64,000 bases of DNA from Paenibacillus sp. MMS20-IR301 (lineage in GTDB: Bacteria > Bacillota > Bacilli > Paenibacillales > Paenibacillaceae): positions 3,906,001 to 3,970,000 of the forward strand of contig NZ_CP135275.1 of assembly GCF_032302195.1 (NCBI RefSeq), in the 5' to 3' direction. The notes under the pieces were generated by a model, which did no database searches, was not told where the DNA came from, and saw only the letters and a program-made list of their open reading frames with translations. The translations under genes were made by a program, and so were the position numbers. This document shows positions 26,490 through 36,859 of this stretch, one piece after another (positions within the stretch are counted from its first letter, which is position 1; each line of letters starts with the position of its first letter).

Positions 26490-26546
26490 ACACAGCAGCA
26501 GAGGAACAGCTTTTCCCCCCGGAAAATTGCACCTCTGCTGCTGTGT
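26490..26546. terminator. Bidirectional hairpin between convergent operons
   Basis: ACACAGCAGCAGAGG (26490-26504) and CCTCTGCTGCTGTGT (26532-26546) form a perfect 15-bp stem with a 27-nt loop. It lies between the importer operon and the YesM-like kinase, which converge here. No clear T run is present on either side. Confidence 0.55.
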
Positions 26547-26547
26547 C

Positions 26548-28290
26548 TTAGCTGCCGGGAATCCCCGGCAGCACAATATAAAAAACCGTGCCTTCCCCAA
26601 AACAGCTCTCCGCCTTAATTCCATAGGCCTGGCCAAAATGGAGCTGGATCCGCCGCTGGACATTGTACAGCCCGATGCCCTTCGCGCCGCCATCCTGCCC
26701 GGTCCAGCTCTCCGCCAGTTCCTGCAGGGTCTCCTGATCCATCCCGCTGCCATTGTCGCGGATTCCGATCACAAGATCACTGCCCGCGGACTGGATGGTT
26801 ACCGTAATTACCCCGTCTTCTTCAAGCTCCGCAAACCCGTGAAAAATCGCATTCTCGATAACAGGCTGCATAATCATCTTGGGAATCCGGTAATCCAGAA
26901 GCCCTTCTTCAATCTCATAGACCGCCTGAATGCAATTATAATATCTGACATTCTGAATCGTGATGTAATTCATGACATTATCCAGCTCCTCACGGATGGA
27001 GACCAGCGTCCCGTCCAGCCGCGTAGCATACCGGAGCATAGAGATTAAGGCCTCGGTCATGTCGGCGATTTTTTCAGCCTTCTGCATGGAGGCCATCCAC
27101 TTCACCGAGCCTAATGTGTTGTACAGAAAATGGGGGTTGATCTGTGAATGCAGCGCCCTGATCTCTGCGGCGGCTTTCTCGCTTTCCTCCTGCTGGACCC
27201 GCTCAATCAGCTGCTTTAGTTCATAGGACATTTTAATGAAGCGGCTGGACAGATGCCCGAACTCGTCTCGGGAGCCGATATCCTCCACCCGCTCGAACTG
27301 CCCCTTTTCCACCAGCCGGATATTATTCATCAGCTTCTTGATCGGCCGGGTAATCACATTCGACAGAAAGACCGAGATAATGATTGCAAACAGCGACATT
27401 ACAATCGCCAGGGTGAACAGGTTCCGCCCCAGTATTTCGCCCTCATCCGTTAATTCATCCATCGGCATATAGAGATAGGTGGTCCATTGCTGCTGGCTGA
27501 GCGGATTAGTCACCACAATATTCCTGGTCTCGTCAGGTCGGACATTATCCCGGAACAGGGTGCCGATCAGGCGGTCATCGGGGTTATACACAATTTTGTC
27601 GTTCGCATCAACAATCATGAACCGGGAGCGCAGCGCCTCCTGCAGGTTACTGTTCACAATCTCGATAAATTTGATATCGATGCTGACCACTATCACCCCC
27701 AGCTGCCGGCCGGTAGTCCCGTCATATATTTTCCGCGCATGGGAGACAGCCAGCACTTTATTCTGCAGCTGCTCGTCTATCCGGGTCGTTAAGGTAATTG
27801 TCCTGTCTTTGGTATGCATGAATTTCTTGAACCACAGCTCATTAGCAACCTTGTAATCCTCATTAATCGGCTGGTTGGGGCTGACAAAGAGGTCGGAGCC
27901 GCCGTTCAGGTTATACAGGTAAATGGAGAATACACGGTCTTTCATCATGATGTAATTCATCAGAATGTTATAGGCCGCATCTTCATTGGCCTTGCCGCCC
28001 GTCCGGAGATAATCCTGGATCGGATAGCTGCCCTCCAGTGTCGCAGATAAGGTGCTGCTCAGCCCGTTGCTGGCCAGGAGCGAGATTTTCTCAATTTCCT
28101 TCAGGAATTCATCGATTCTGATATTCGTTTGCTTGGCCAGATCCTTCAGCAGGTTCCTGTAGTTATGCTCCAATAATTTTTCAGAAGACCGGTACGAATT
28201 AATCGTCATGACAAACACAGGCAGAATGATTACCGTTAAGCAGATAACCATGATTTTGGTCTTGATCCGAACCGGATGCCGTCCCCGCAT
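26548..28290 (-). CDS. YesM-like sensor histidine kinase
   Basis: This 580-aa kinase has an N-terminal membrane helix (about residues 10-30), a large extracellular sensor region (about 35-280, dCache-like), and a second helix near 285-305. HAMP, then the His_kinase family block ALHSQINPHFLYNTLGS with the phospho-acceptor His, and a HATPase domain with GIGLYNVQRRI complete it. YesM kinases control carbohydrate utilisation with a YesN partner. ATG 28290 follows GGAGAGG. It lies 35 bp after the YesN-like gene and faces the importer operon, the likely regulated target. Confidence 0.92.
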   Translation of the reverse strand: MRGRHPVRIKTKIMVICLTVIILPVFVMTINSYRSSEKLLEHNYRNLLKDLAKQTNIRIDEFLKEIEKISLLASNGLSSTLSATLEGSYPIQDYLRTGGKANEDAAYNILMNYIMMKDRVFSIYLYNLNGGSDLFVSPNQPINEDYKVANELWFKKFMHTKDRTITLTTRIDEQLQNKVLAVSHARKIYDGTTGRQLGVIVVSIDIKFIEIVNSNLQEALRSRFMIVDANDKIVYNPDDRLIGTLFRDNVRPDETRNIVVTNPLSQQQWTTYLYMPMDELTDEGEILGRNLFTLAIVMSLFAIIISVFLSNVITRPIKKLMNNIRLVEKGQFERVEDIGSRDEFGHLSSRFIKMSYELKQLIERVQQEESEKAAAEIRALHSQINPHFLYNTLGSVKWMASMQKAEKIADMTEALISMLRYATRLDGTLVSIREELDNVMNYITIQNVRYYNCIQAVYEIEEGLLDYRIPKMIMQPVIENAIFHGFAELEEDGVITVTIQSAGSDLVIGIRDNGSGMDQETLQELAESWTGQDGGAKGIGLYNVQRRIQLHFGQAYGIKAESCFGEGTVFYIVLPGIPGS

Positions 28291-28325
28291 ATACACCTCT
28301 CCAAACGTGATGGGCAGCAGTCATT

Positions 28326-29930
28326 TTATTCCCGGTAGTCCTCAGGGGAGACTCCTGCGATCTTTTTGAAAATTTTGCTGAAATAGGTATGGTTGTGATA
28401 TCCCACTTTGTCAGCGATTTCATAAACCTTCAGCTTGCCGCCCTTGAGGTAGACTTTAGCCCGCTCGATCCGCACCCGGGTTAGATAGGAGATGAAATTC
28501 TCCCCGCGCTCCTGCTTAAAAATACGGCTCAAGTACGACGGGTTGACGTTGATTTGGCCTGCGACGCTCTGGAGTGAAATGTCCTCGGCGTAATACTGGT
28601 TAATGATGTCTACGGCCATTTCTGTATACGTGCGTTCCCGCATCATGCTGGAATCCGCCTCAAAGCAATACCCCATGTAATCAAGCACACTCTGGTGAAT
28701 ATCCCCCCAGTTCTCTCCGCGCAGGATAGCTTCATAAGGAGACTTCTCTGCCAGGGAAGAACGCAGCCATTTAGCCGCCAATTGAAAATGGGTATGCATC
28801 TTTTCCATCAGCAAAATATAGGTCTCCCGGATGCTGCTCTCATCAGCCTGCGAAGCATCGAGCCTGTCACGGATTCCGTTCAGCAGCGCCGCAGCCTTCG
28901 GTTCATCCCTGCTCTCCCAGACTGCTGTAAAGTCATGCTCTTCGTCAGAGCTGATGAAGGCAGCCACCGGTTCACGGGGCGGGAGTCCCTTCACATCCGC
29001 ATAGAACAATACATTGCTTGTGCTGTCAAAGAAACGGTAAGCGAGTGCCCGTTCCGCCTCTTCGTATGCCGCCTTGACTGACCCCAGCCCCGGAACAGCC
29101 GTACTCACCCCGGCAGTAAGCTCGAGGTTCATGAAATCTTTGATGGAGACAATAATCTTGCTGCACAGCTTCCCAATATCACTGTATACAGTACTGCTGC
29201 CGGGCAGGGTATTTACAAAGACCAGATATTCCGACGAATTGCCGGTGATGACCTCCCGTTCCCACCTGGCAGGAATAACCTCCTCGACAATATTCAGAAC
29301 CGAGAACCGGAGCAGCTTCTCATCCTTCTCCACATATTTCTTCTTCACCCTGTCAAAATGATTCACTTTCAGAATGAGCACCGCCAGTTCACTGGGCCTA
29401 ACCTTAATTCCCAGCTCCCCTGCCCTTGTCCTGGCCGACTGCTCGCTGATGAACCCGCTGATCAGGTCCTTGAAGAAATCCTCCTTCAAATGTCCAAGCC
29501 CCCGGCTGAAGTTATAGGGCAGATTACGGTTATTCTCCTGGGTCTCCTGCTCTGCCTGCAGCTTCTCCCGGACCACTGCCAGCAGGTCGGATAACACAGC
29601 GGGTGTAATCTCACTCTTGATCAAATAATCTGCCGCCCCGAGCTTCAGCGCTTCCTTTACATAAATGAATTCATCGAAATTGCTTAAGATCACACACTTA
29701 CAGGCTTTCAGGGAGATGGAGAGCTCCCGGATGAGCTGCAGCCCGTCCATTACAGGCATTTTGATATCGGTTATAATCAGGTCCGGCAGGACAGCCAGTG
29801 CCATCTCCAGCGCTTCCTTGCCGTTGCCGGCCTCCCCCGCCACCTGGAACCCGTGCTCCTCCCAGTCAATCATGGAACGTATGCCGACACGCATTAATAA
29901 TTCATCATCTACAATCATTAATTTGTACAT
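28326..29930 (-). CDS. YesN-like response regulator with AraC DNA-binding domain
   Basis: This 534-aa regulator has a receiver domain (IVDDELLMR; phospho-acceptor Asp in LIITDIKMPVMDG), a middle region of about 250 residues, and a C-terminal AraC domain (SLQSVAGQINVNPSYLSRIF, then YFSKIFKKIAGVSPEDYRE). It starts at MYKLMIVDDE after GAGGGATG; the extension to 29972 lacks a ribosome site. As first gene of the yesNM-like operon it probably activates the LplABC-like importer at 22912-26438, whose promoter has a poor -35. Confidence 0.93.
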   Translation of the reverse strand: MYKLMIVDDELLMRVGIRSMIDWEEHGFQVAGEAGNGKEALEMALAVLPDLIITDIKMPVMDGLQLIRELSISLKACKCVILSNFDEFIYVKEALKLGAADYLIKSEITPAVLSDLLAVVREKLQAEQETQENNRNLPYNFSRGLGHLKEDFFKDLISGFISEQSARTRAGELGIKVRPSELAVLILKVNHFDRVKKKYVEKDEKLLRFSVLNIVEEVIPARWEREVITGNSSEYLVFVNTLPGSSTVYSDIGKLCSKIIVSIKDFMNLELTAGVSTAVPGLGSVKAAYEEAERALAYRFFDSTSNVLFYADVKGLPPREPVAAFISSDEEHDFTAVWESRDEPKAAALLNGIRDRLDASQADESSIRETYILLMEKMHTHFQLAAKWLRSSLAEKSPYEAILRGENWGDIHQSVLDYMGYCFEADSSMMRERTYTEMAVDIINQYYAEDISLQSVAGQINVNPSYLSRIFKQERGENFISYLTRVRIERAKVYLKGGKLKVYEIADKVGYHNHTYFSKIFKKIAGVSPEDYRE

Positions 29931-30023
29931 AATCATCCCTCGGTGTATTGTTCTTACTAGCAATATAATCAATTTCTATTGAAAGGTATACAAATTATTT
30001 AACACTTATCTAAAATAGTATAA

Positions 30024-30059
30024 CAAACAACCCAATTCCGGCGGGAATTGGGTTGTTTG
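30024..30059 (-). terminator. Strong terminator of the SLH protein gene
   Basis: CAAACAACCCAATTCC (30024-30039) and its exact complement (30044-30059) form a 16-bp stem with a GGCG (minus strand CGCC) tetraloop. On the minus strand it is followed by TTATACTATTTT. It ends the gene whose stop is at 30078. Confidence 0.85.
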
Positions 30060-30077
30060 CTTCACGGCTCATTCAGA

Positions 30078-33000
30078 TTAATTGGAGCTCAGCGAGCGGA
30101 TGAATCTCGCCAGTATGGCTGCTGTCTCTGCACGCATGGTGATAGTTCCCGGCTCCAGCCTGCCGCCGGATTTGCCGTTCAGAATGCCTGCCGAGGCCAG
30201 CGCATACGCCGCCTCTTCCGCCCATGGACTAAGGCTGTCTCCATCGGCAAATTGGACTGTGCCCTTATCAGGGAGCTGATACCCCTTGCTTACTGCATAG
30301 TTATACAGTATAACCGCCAGCTGCTCACGCGTAATCCCGTGATCCGGGCTGAAGCTGCCTTGAGCGGTTCCGCTGATCAGCCCGCTGCCGGAAGCCCAGC
30401 CCACAGCGGCGGCATACCATTGCCCGCCCGGCACATCCCCGAAGCCTGACACTGTATACAGGCTGCGGTCAATTCCCTCCAGATTGGCCAGCATCTGGAT
30501 GAACATCGCCCGGGTCATAGCAGCCCCGGGGCTGAATACGCCCCCGCTCGTACCCTCGAACAACTTGCGGGCTGCAGTAAAGGTAATATCCTTGGCTGCC
30601 CAGTGATACATGGATACATCCTTGAAGCTAACCGGGGTATAGATCACATCGTAGGTCCCCGTAGCTGCTGCGGTGAAAGTCACACCGCTGCCTCCGGCAA
30701 CAGCCAGCGGCAGGATGCTGCTGTTCTCCTTCTCTTGTCTGACTACCACAAATGCAGCAGGATCTTGGCCAGCTTCAGTGTTGAGCGGCAATGTAATGAT
30801 CAGCGGATGGTTCTGATCCTCGTATGCTGCCGGCTGCCCGTTATGCAGCAGCCCGATTCTGAAGCTTCCCTTCCTGATATAGAGATGAAGCAAATCACCA
30901 TACTTCTTCTTGATATTCTGCAGGGTATCCTTAGAGAGCAGGACACTTCCGAAATCCGCAGTCACCGTCAAATCCGCAGAGCCCAGTGCTGACACCGGCA
31001 GCTGTACAGTCAGATCTGAGATATCCTTTACGGTGATAACCAGACCGCTGCCGGTGCCAAGAGCCTCCTTAATCTGCTCAGCGGTAGGGATCAGGCTGTA
31101 GCCTCCGCCGTTATTTGGGGTGAGTGCAGCTTTGACCCCGTTTAATGAAACGATGTGTGCGTTCTCTGTCTTCACCGGAGCAGCGGCACTGCCCGGCAAG
31201 GCTTCCGCAGGCACCGGCTCCACTTCCGGCTCCTTCACCGGCCCTGCCGGTGCAGCCTTCACTTTCGCCAGGGCACCGCTGCCGGCATTGTTGACTGCCC
31301 GTACAGCAAAAGTATACTCTGAACCGTTAAGAAGACCCGTGAAGAGGTGCCCCGCAGCAGCTTCCGCATCCTTCCATGTCATGCCGTTATCTTGAGACAC
31401 TTCATACTTGATAATAGCGGCACCGCCTGTGCTTGCTGGAGCATCCCAGCTTAACGCCACCTGCCCGTCTCCGGCAACCGCCGTTAAGTTCTGCGGCATA
31501 GACGGAGCAGTACGTTCATCCCCGGCGATCTCCTTGGTATTAAACATGAAGATCAGTCTCTCATTCGTAGTAACGTTGGGAACATCGGTTATTTCCGCCA
31601 GCTGCTTAGTCCCCAGACGAAGGGTCAGGACGGCATTGCTGCCTGATCCGGCTGCTTCCTGATACACAATCCGGTTGCCGTATTTAGGCGATACCAGGTA
31701 ATAGGGGCCGACTCCGCTGGAGCGCAGCATGAATTTCTCGTTCTCGCCGATCACCGCTGCGTCAGCCTTAAGCATATTGTAATTTCCCGCCTTATCCTCC
31801 TTGACCGACAGGTACGTATTCGTTGTGAGCAGCAGCACAGAATATGTGCCGTCATCATTTCCGGTCAGCTGAAAGAACGGTGCATCCTTCTTCATGACAC
31901 TTGTTACCAGCTCACCGTTCCCATTGATATCGTAATACGAATTCAAGGTTTCGGCGACCTTTATACTGTTCACTGTGCTCCAGTTTCTTTGATACAAGGG
32001 CTCCCAGCGTGTCCGCAGCTGAAAATACATTCCATCCGCCGTCTTCAGCGGCTCCCCGTCATAATGAGTCAGTGTGCCAAAATTCAGATTATCGAAATGC
32101 ACCATTCCCTGGGGACGCGCTGCTTCAGCCGCCTTGGCGGTCCAAGTCATAAGAGCGCCATCAAGCTTTCTGTACAGGGCAAGTCCCTGCTCAAACACGG
32201 GCCGGAGCTCGCCTCTGTTGAGTCCGTTGCTGTCCCTGTCAAAGCCATCACCATAATAGCCCCTGGCGGTATCGCCGAATACATTCGGCATAGCAGTGAA
32301 GGGGAGCTCCTCCCCGGTCCATTCCGGCGAATACAGGTTATACTTCGCAGAGTATTCGAAAGCCTTCGCCAGTCTGTTATCGTACAGTGAAGCTAAATCC
32401 TCATCCTGGTTTCTGGCGATGAGGCAGATCTCTGCCATGTATCCCAGTGCCAGCATCGCATGCGCCTGGTCCCGGCCGGTCTCCATGGTCTGGCCGGACT
32501 CATTCACATAAGCAAAGACTGAACCGTTTGTATGAATATCCCGGTAGAAATGCATCGCACGGTCAAAGATTTCACCATTGTCACACAAGACCCCGATAGC
32601 CATCATGCTGACAATAGCAGCGGCGTCCCAGTTCCCGTTGGCCAGCATCGGAACTGCGGCATCCTGGATGACAGGATAGACTACGTTCAGCATCATCTCC
32701 TGCAGGGCTGCGAAGTCAGCCTGGCTGTATCCGTTGTACCCGCCGCCGTAGTACCGGAGAATTTCCGCTGCACTGGCATATTTATAGGCATTGATTCCGG
32801 CCCCGAGTATCCGGTCCCGGCCGTCAATCACCTTCAGCGTCTTAGCCCACCCGGTCAGGATATCAGCAGCCTTGTCAGCATACTGCTCTTCTCCTGTAAT
32901 CACCCATTGGAGGGCATTGAAATATGCGGCATTGCCGCCCTTCTCGAAATAACCGATATTGGCGGAATCCGACGGCGCGCCTCCGCGCCCGACATTGGAG

Positions 33001-34853
33001 AAGACTGTATTCTGATAGCCGGAGCCGGCCACCTGATATGAAACCGTATTCAACATTCTCTGATAGTCAGAGTACCAAGGCTCTTCCTTGGCCTGTACAC
33101 GGGTTCTCATCCGCTCCAGATCATCCATGGCCAGCAGAATTCCGGGATGGCTGAAGATCCGGACATTCACCTCTGCCTGCGCCTGATATCCGGCTTCACT
33201 GTACTCGGCGGTATATTGATGAACCCCTGCGCTTAAGCCCGGAAGCGTAACATTCATCAGTCCGCCGGAATACACGGCTTCCGCCACTGATCCATTAAGC
33301 CTGTAGTGGGCCGGATTCGTGTCACCGTTTACAGGCTTCCAGAATAATGTGGCATCCTCCCCCGACACAGCCTGGCTGATCTCCAGCGGGTCTGCATCTG
33401 TAACCGGCTCGAAGTAAAATTTGTATTCCTTGTTCTCCGCAGCAATTCCGCTGCTCTGCATAGCGCTACCGGTCATTCCCACGTTGAAGCGGTTAAAATT
33501 ATTATCATCTCTGAGCGTGGATAAATGCGACCAGATCCGGTAATAACCCGAATCCGCATACCGGTCGATATAGAACCGCTCATTCCAGCCCGGAACAGAA
33601 GCTGCCGCTTTGATCTCGAACGTCCGCTCCGTGCTGGTGCCGCTCTCTGCACCGCTCATAATATTGAAGTAGCGGTGGGTATTGTTCAGAAATTCGTCTG
33701 CCGTGAAATAATTCTGGATGGTCAGATACTTATCGTTCTCCAGCGATTTAATGGAGTACGCCGTCCTGGTGGCTCCCGCTTCCGCCTCCTGATGGTCCAC
33801 GGTTGCGAAATAATCCAGGACATACAGTGCAAAGGAAGACGCCCCGGAAGCATCGGCTGTCAGCGACAGCTTCCCGGTGACAGGATCAGCATGTACGTAT
33901 TCACCTGCTGCATTCCTCATTTTGATAATCATCGCCGCGGTGTTGCTGTTGTTATAATAATTGCCCATGGCAGGGCCGGATATTGGGCCGGGAAGCTCAG
34001 CAGGCACAAGGCTGTCCATCGCAGCTTGCAGCAAGATAACAGCCAGATTAATCTCAGGCTGGGTTGCATTATTTACAAGCAGGCCTTTTGCCGGCTGCAG
34101 CGCTGCCCCCAGCACAGACCAGCTATCCGCAGTGTATGCGGTTTCAATTAACTGGTTGGCCTGCGCAATCAGCCCGCTGAGCACAGTGCGGTCCATTCCA
34201 TCCGTAATTAGCGGATCTCCCAGCCTAATTTTCAGGACCGGACCCGGATAGCCGGATGTATTCCTTGATGAATATAATTCACTGGCGCTTACTGTACTGT
34301 CCTCCACTTTGGCCGTCGTCAGGTGAATGCTGACGGATTGTCTGCCGCTGTGCAGTGCATTACGGACAATCGGTGAAAGATCAATATCTGCATTCTGCTC
34401 ACCGCTTGAGGTAATATTATAGGTTACCATTGGAGCTCCGGCCATTTCGTATGGACGGTTATTATACGTGACATTAGTAACAGTCCATTCGGTGCCGCTA
34501 TCCCGCAGGGTAGGCTCGGCTTCAGTGAATATCAGCTCGTTAGGCGAATGTGATTTCCTGAAGCTTAAGGTCATATTCATCCCGTCGATATCATATCTGC
34601 TTGTATCCACGGCGGATAAATCGAACTTGAGGTACACATGCCGTGATTTCCCGTAAATCAGCTTGGCTGCATTCAGACTCGTCCCCACACTGTTTCCCTG
34701 CCCGCTGAAATTGGACACAAAAACGTCCTGAACCGCCGGAATTACCTCCGGCGCCGCTTCAGCCTTCATTGCTGCCGGCTCCAGAAAAAGTGATGACAAC
34801 GACATACATACACACAACATTAATGCCAGACCCCGCTTCAGCTGCTGTTTCAT
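30078..34853 (-). CDS. SLH-anchored multidomain polysaccharide lyase-like protein
   Basis: This 1591-aa surface protein has a signal peptide (residues 1-33, cleavage near AEAAPE). Next come a DNRLRE-type beta-sandwich at about 40-205 (carbohydrate binding), a FIVAR-like helical hairpin at about 215-285, and beta-trefoil-like segments near 290-470. An alginate-lyase-superfamily (alpha/alpha) domain spans about 560-940, with GNWDAA and MESGQ-like NESGQTMETGRDQAH. A second trefoil-like region, a fibronectin type III domain (about 1120-1210) and three SLH repeats (about 1410-1590) follow. It probably binds and cleaves uronic-acid polysaccharides at the cell wall. Catalysis is inferred from the fold, and the substrate is not known. 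Confidence 0.88.
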   Translation of the reverse strand: MKQQLKRGLALMLCVCMSLSSLFLEPAAMKAEAAPEVIPAVQDVFVSNFSGQGNSVGTSLNAAKLIYGKSRHVYLKFDLSAVDTSRYDIDGMNMTLSFRKSHSPNELIFTEAEPTLRDSGTEWTVTNVTYNNRPYEMAGAPMVTYNITSSGEQNADIDLSPIVRNALHSGRQSVSIHLTTAKVEDSTVSASELYSSRNTSGYPGPVLKIRLGDPLITDGMDRTVLSGLIAQANQLIETAYTADSWSVLGAALQPAKGLLVNNATQPEINLAVILLQAAMDSLVPAELPGPISGPAMGNYYNNSNTAAMIIKMRNAAGEYVHADPVTGKLSLTADASGASSFALYVLDYFATVDHQEAEAGATRTAYSIKSLENDKYLTIQNYFTADEFLNNTHRYFNIMSGAESGTSTERTFEIKAAASVPGWNERFYIDRYADSGYYRIWSHLSTLRDDNNFNRFNVGMTGSAMQSSGIAAENKEYKFYFEPVTDADPLEISQAVSGEDATLFWKPVNGDTNPAHYRLNGSVAEAVYSGGLMNVTLPGLSAGVHQYTAEYSEAGYQAQAEVNVRIFSHPGILLAMDDLERMRTRVQAKEEPWYSDYQRMLNTVSYQVAGSGYQNTVFSNVGRGGAPSDSANIGYFEKGGNAAYFNALQWVITGEEQYADKAADILTGWAKTLKVIDGRDRILGAGINAYKYASAAEILRYYGGGYNGYSQADFAALQEMMLNVVYPVIQDAAVPMLANGNWDAAAIVSMMAIGVLCDNGEIFDRAMHFYRDIHTNGSVFAYVNESGQTMETGRDQAHAMLALGYMAEICLIARNQDEDLASLYDNRLAKAFEYSAKYNLYSPEWTGEELPFTAMPNVFGDTARGYYGDGFDRDSNGLNRGELRPVFEQGLALYRKLDGALMTWTAKAAEAARPQGMVHFDNLNFGTLTHYDGEPLKTADGMYFQLRTRWEPLYQRNWSTVNSIKVAETLNSYYDINGNGELVTSVMKKDAPFFQLTGNDDGTYSVLLLTTNTYLSVKEDKAGNYNMLKADAAVIGENEKFMLRSSGVGPYYLVSPKYGNRIVYQEAAGSGSNAVLTLRLGTKQLAEITDVPNVTTNERLIFMFNTKEIAGDERTAPSMPQNLTAVAGDGQVALSWDAPASTGGAAIIKYEVSQDNGMTWKDAEAAAGHLFTGLLNGSEYTFAVRAVNNAGSGALAKVKAAPAGPVKEPEVEPVPAEALPGSAAAPVKTENAHIVSLNGVKAALTPNNGGGYSLIPTAEQIKEALGTGSGLVITVKDISDLTVQLPVSALGSADLTVTADFGSVLLSKDTLQNIKKKYGDLLHLYIRKGSFRIGLLHNGQPAAYEDQNHPLIITLPLNTEAGQDPAAFVVVRQEKENSSILPLAVAGGSGVTFTAAATGTYDVIYTPVSFKDVSMYHWAAKDITFTAARKLFEGTSGGVFSPGAAMTRAMFIQMLANLEGIDRSLYTVSGFGDVPGGQWYAAAVGWASGSGLISGTAQGSFSPDHGITREQLAVILYNYAVSKGYQLPDKGTVQFADGDSLSPWAEEAAYALASAGILNGKSGGRLEPGTITMRAETAAILARFIRSLSSN

Positions 34854-35333
34854 GCTCGTTCTCCCTTCTGCACTTCACGATAATTAAGAGAGGCTGTCTC
34901 CCGAATCCAGTTTATCAAGACTGCGGGGAGGTCATAAATGCAGTTTTTTAAGTTCTGTATGCAGGTTATTGCAGAATTCTTCGTCTGCTATGGAAGTAGA
35001 TTAATTTTTGCACCAGTCGCCCAGTTAAGCGGGGATTGCCCTGTTTAAGGTTGAGTTATAGTTTGCAGTTGTATCAGGATGGCGGACATTGCCGCCCGCC
35101 CAACGGAAACAAGTGGAAAAATGTATCCTAATTGGGCTGTTTCGGCTCGCTGGACGGAATTAATTGGATAAACGTCATTTAATTTCATGCGTTTCACCTA
35201 TTCCGGCTGATTTGGATGAAATTAAGTGCTGTTTTTCCACCTGCTGCCGGAAAGGGGCTTATCCGTTCATGAGTAAGTGGAGAAAATCCAACTAATTCCC
35301 TGCGCCGGTTCTGTTGCTGTTGCTGATCTTCAT
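34854..35333. repeat. Gene-free region with inverted-repeat element
   Basis: No ORF of note is present in these 480 bp. Two nested inverted repeats are visible. GTGGAAAAA (35113-35121) faces TTTTTCCAC (35232-35240), and GGAATTAATTGGAT (35156-35169) faces ATCCAACTAATTCC (35286-35299), matching at 13 of 14 positions. The wording (GTGGAAAAA, TATCC, GGATAAACGTCATTTAATTT) resembles non-coding dispersed repeats that I associate with Paenibacillus intergenic regions. Copy number cannot be judged from one window. The promoter of the SLH protein gene must also lie near 34860-34960. Confidence 0.45.
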
Positions 35334-35368
35334 AAAAAAAGCACTTCCCCTTAAACCAGGGAAGTGCT
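35334..35368 (-). terminator. Rho-independent terminator of zwf-gnd
   Basis: AGCACTTCCC pairs with GGGAAGTGCT (35340-35368). On the minus strand it is followed by seven T residues. It lies 30 bp past the gnd stop. Confidence 0.9.
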
Positions 35369-35397
35369 CTGGAATTGCTCTCCTTACTGCTGCAAAC

Positions 35398-36813
35398 TCA
35401 GTCGTTACTCATCCATCCGAAATGGAAGCTGCCCGGCTGATCCACCCGTTCAAAGGTATGGGCGCCGAAGTAATCTCTTTGCGCCTGCAGCAGGTTGGCC
35501 GGAAGCCGTTCGGAACGGTAGCTGTCATAGTAGGCCAGTGCAGAAGCAAATGCCGGCACCGGAATGCCTCTCTTAACCGCAAGGGCAACTACATCTCTCC
35601 ATGCCTCCTGATAGTTATGAACAACGCTGCTGAAGTACTCATCCAGGAACAGGTTCTTGAGCTCAGAGTCACGGTCATAGGCATCCTTGATATTCTGCAG
35701 GAATCCCGCACGGATAATGCAGCCTCCCCGGAAAATCATCGCAATGCTGCCATAGTCCAGGTTCCAGCTATATTCGTCCGAAGCTACCCGCATCTGGGCA
35801 AAGCCCTGGGCGTACGAAGCGATTTTGCTGGCATACAGCGCTTTGCGGACCGCTTCGATGAACTCCTTAGCGTCTCCGTCATAGCCTTTGACCTCCGGTC
35901 CTTTCAGCCGTTTGCTTGCCGCCACGCGTTCTTCCTTCATGGCGGAGATGAAGCGGGCAAAGACCGATTCGGTAATGATCGATAACGGAACGCCAAGATC
36001 AAGCGCATTCTGGCTCGTCCATTTCCCTGTGCCCTTCTGCCCGGCGGAATCGAGGATCACCTCAACCATCGGCTGCAGGGTAACCGGGTCTGTCTTGGCG
36101 AATATATCAGCGGTAATCTCGATCAGATAGCTGCTCAGCTCACCGCGGTTCCAGTCTGAGAAAATAACATGCAGCTCTTCCGTGCTAAGGCCCAGCACAT
36201 CCTTCAGCAGCTGATACGCTTCGCCGATAAGCTGCATATCGCCATATTCAATGCCGTTATGCACCATTTTGACATAGTGTCCGGCACCGTCTCCCCCAAT
36301 GTAGGTTGAGCAGGGATCACCGTCAACTTTGGCTGAAATAGCTGTCAGAATCGGCTCCACCAGCTCATAGGCATCCTTCTGACCGCCCGGCATGATTGCC
36401 GGTCCCTTCAGCGCCCCTTCTTCCCCGCCGGATACCCCGGCCCCGATGAAGCGGAAACCTTGAGCCTGCAGCTCTTTGTTCCGCCGCTGCGTATCCGGGA
36501 AGAAGGCATTCCCGCCGTCAATCAATATATCCCCCGGCGACAAGTACGGTACCAGCTGCTGGATTGTATCATCTGTCGGTTTGCCGGCCTTCACCATAAT
36601 CATGATTTTGCGCGGCAGCTCAAGCGACTCTACGAACTCTTCCAGACTGTATGCCCCTGTAAGGTTCAGGCCTGCCGCTTCTGCCAGCAGCTCATCTGTT
36701 TTCTCGCGGGAGCGGTTATACACCGACACCGCGAATCCTTTGCTCTCCATATTGAGGGCCAGGTTCTTCCCCATGACGGCCAGGCCGACCACACCAATCT
36801 GCTGTTTACTCAT
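35398..36813 (-). CDS. gnd: 6-phosphogluconate dehydrogenase (decarboxylating)
   Basis: This 471-aa enzyme converts 6-phosphogluconate to ribulose 5-phosphate and CO2 with NAD(P)+. The N-terminal Rossmann motif is [12 protein letters not shown], the substrate loop is [11 protein letters not shown], and the catalytic block [15 protein letters not shown] holds the Lys, His, Asn and Glu residues of the family. Length is normal. The start ATG follows AGGAGGT. It lies 46 bp after zwf and forms the oxidative pentose phosphate operon, ended by a strong terminator. Confidence 0.97.
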   Translation of the reverse strand: MSKQQIGVVGLAVMGKNLALNMESKGFAVSVYNRSREKTDELLAEAAGLNLTGAYSLEEFVESLELPRKIMIMVKAGKPTDDTIQQLVPYLSPGDILIDGGNAFFPDTQRRNKELQAQGFRFIGAGVSGGEEGALKGPAIMPGGQKDAYELVEPILTAISAKVDGDPCSTYIGGDGAGHYVKMVHNGIEYGDMQLIGEAYQLLKDVLGLSTEELHVIFSDWNRGELSSYLIEITADIFAKTDPVTLQPMVEVILDSAGQKGTGKWTSQNALDLGVPLSIITESVFARFISAMKEERVAASKRLKGPEVKGYDGDAKEFIEAVRKALYASKIASYAQGFAQMRVASDEYSWNLDYGSIAMIFRGGCIIRAGFLQNIKDAYDRDSELKNLFLDEYFSSVVHNYQEAWRDVVALAVKRGIPVPAFASALAYYDSYRSERLPANLLQAQRDYFGAHTFERVDQPGSFHFGWMSND

Positions 36814-36859
36814 TTCCGTTGACCTCCTATGAATTGTCTGATTGAACTCTTATCTATAA

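Noticed and set aside
26475..26510. CAGCA-rich repeats as a CRISPR or tandem array
   Set aside because: It is only a short low-complexity run that forms one arm of the 15-bp terminator-like hairpin.
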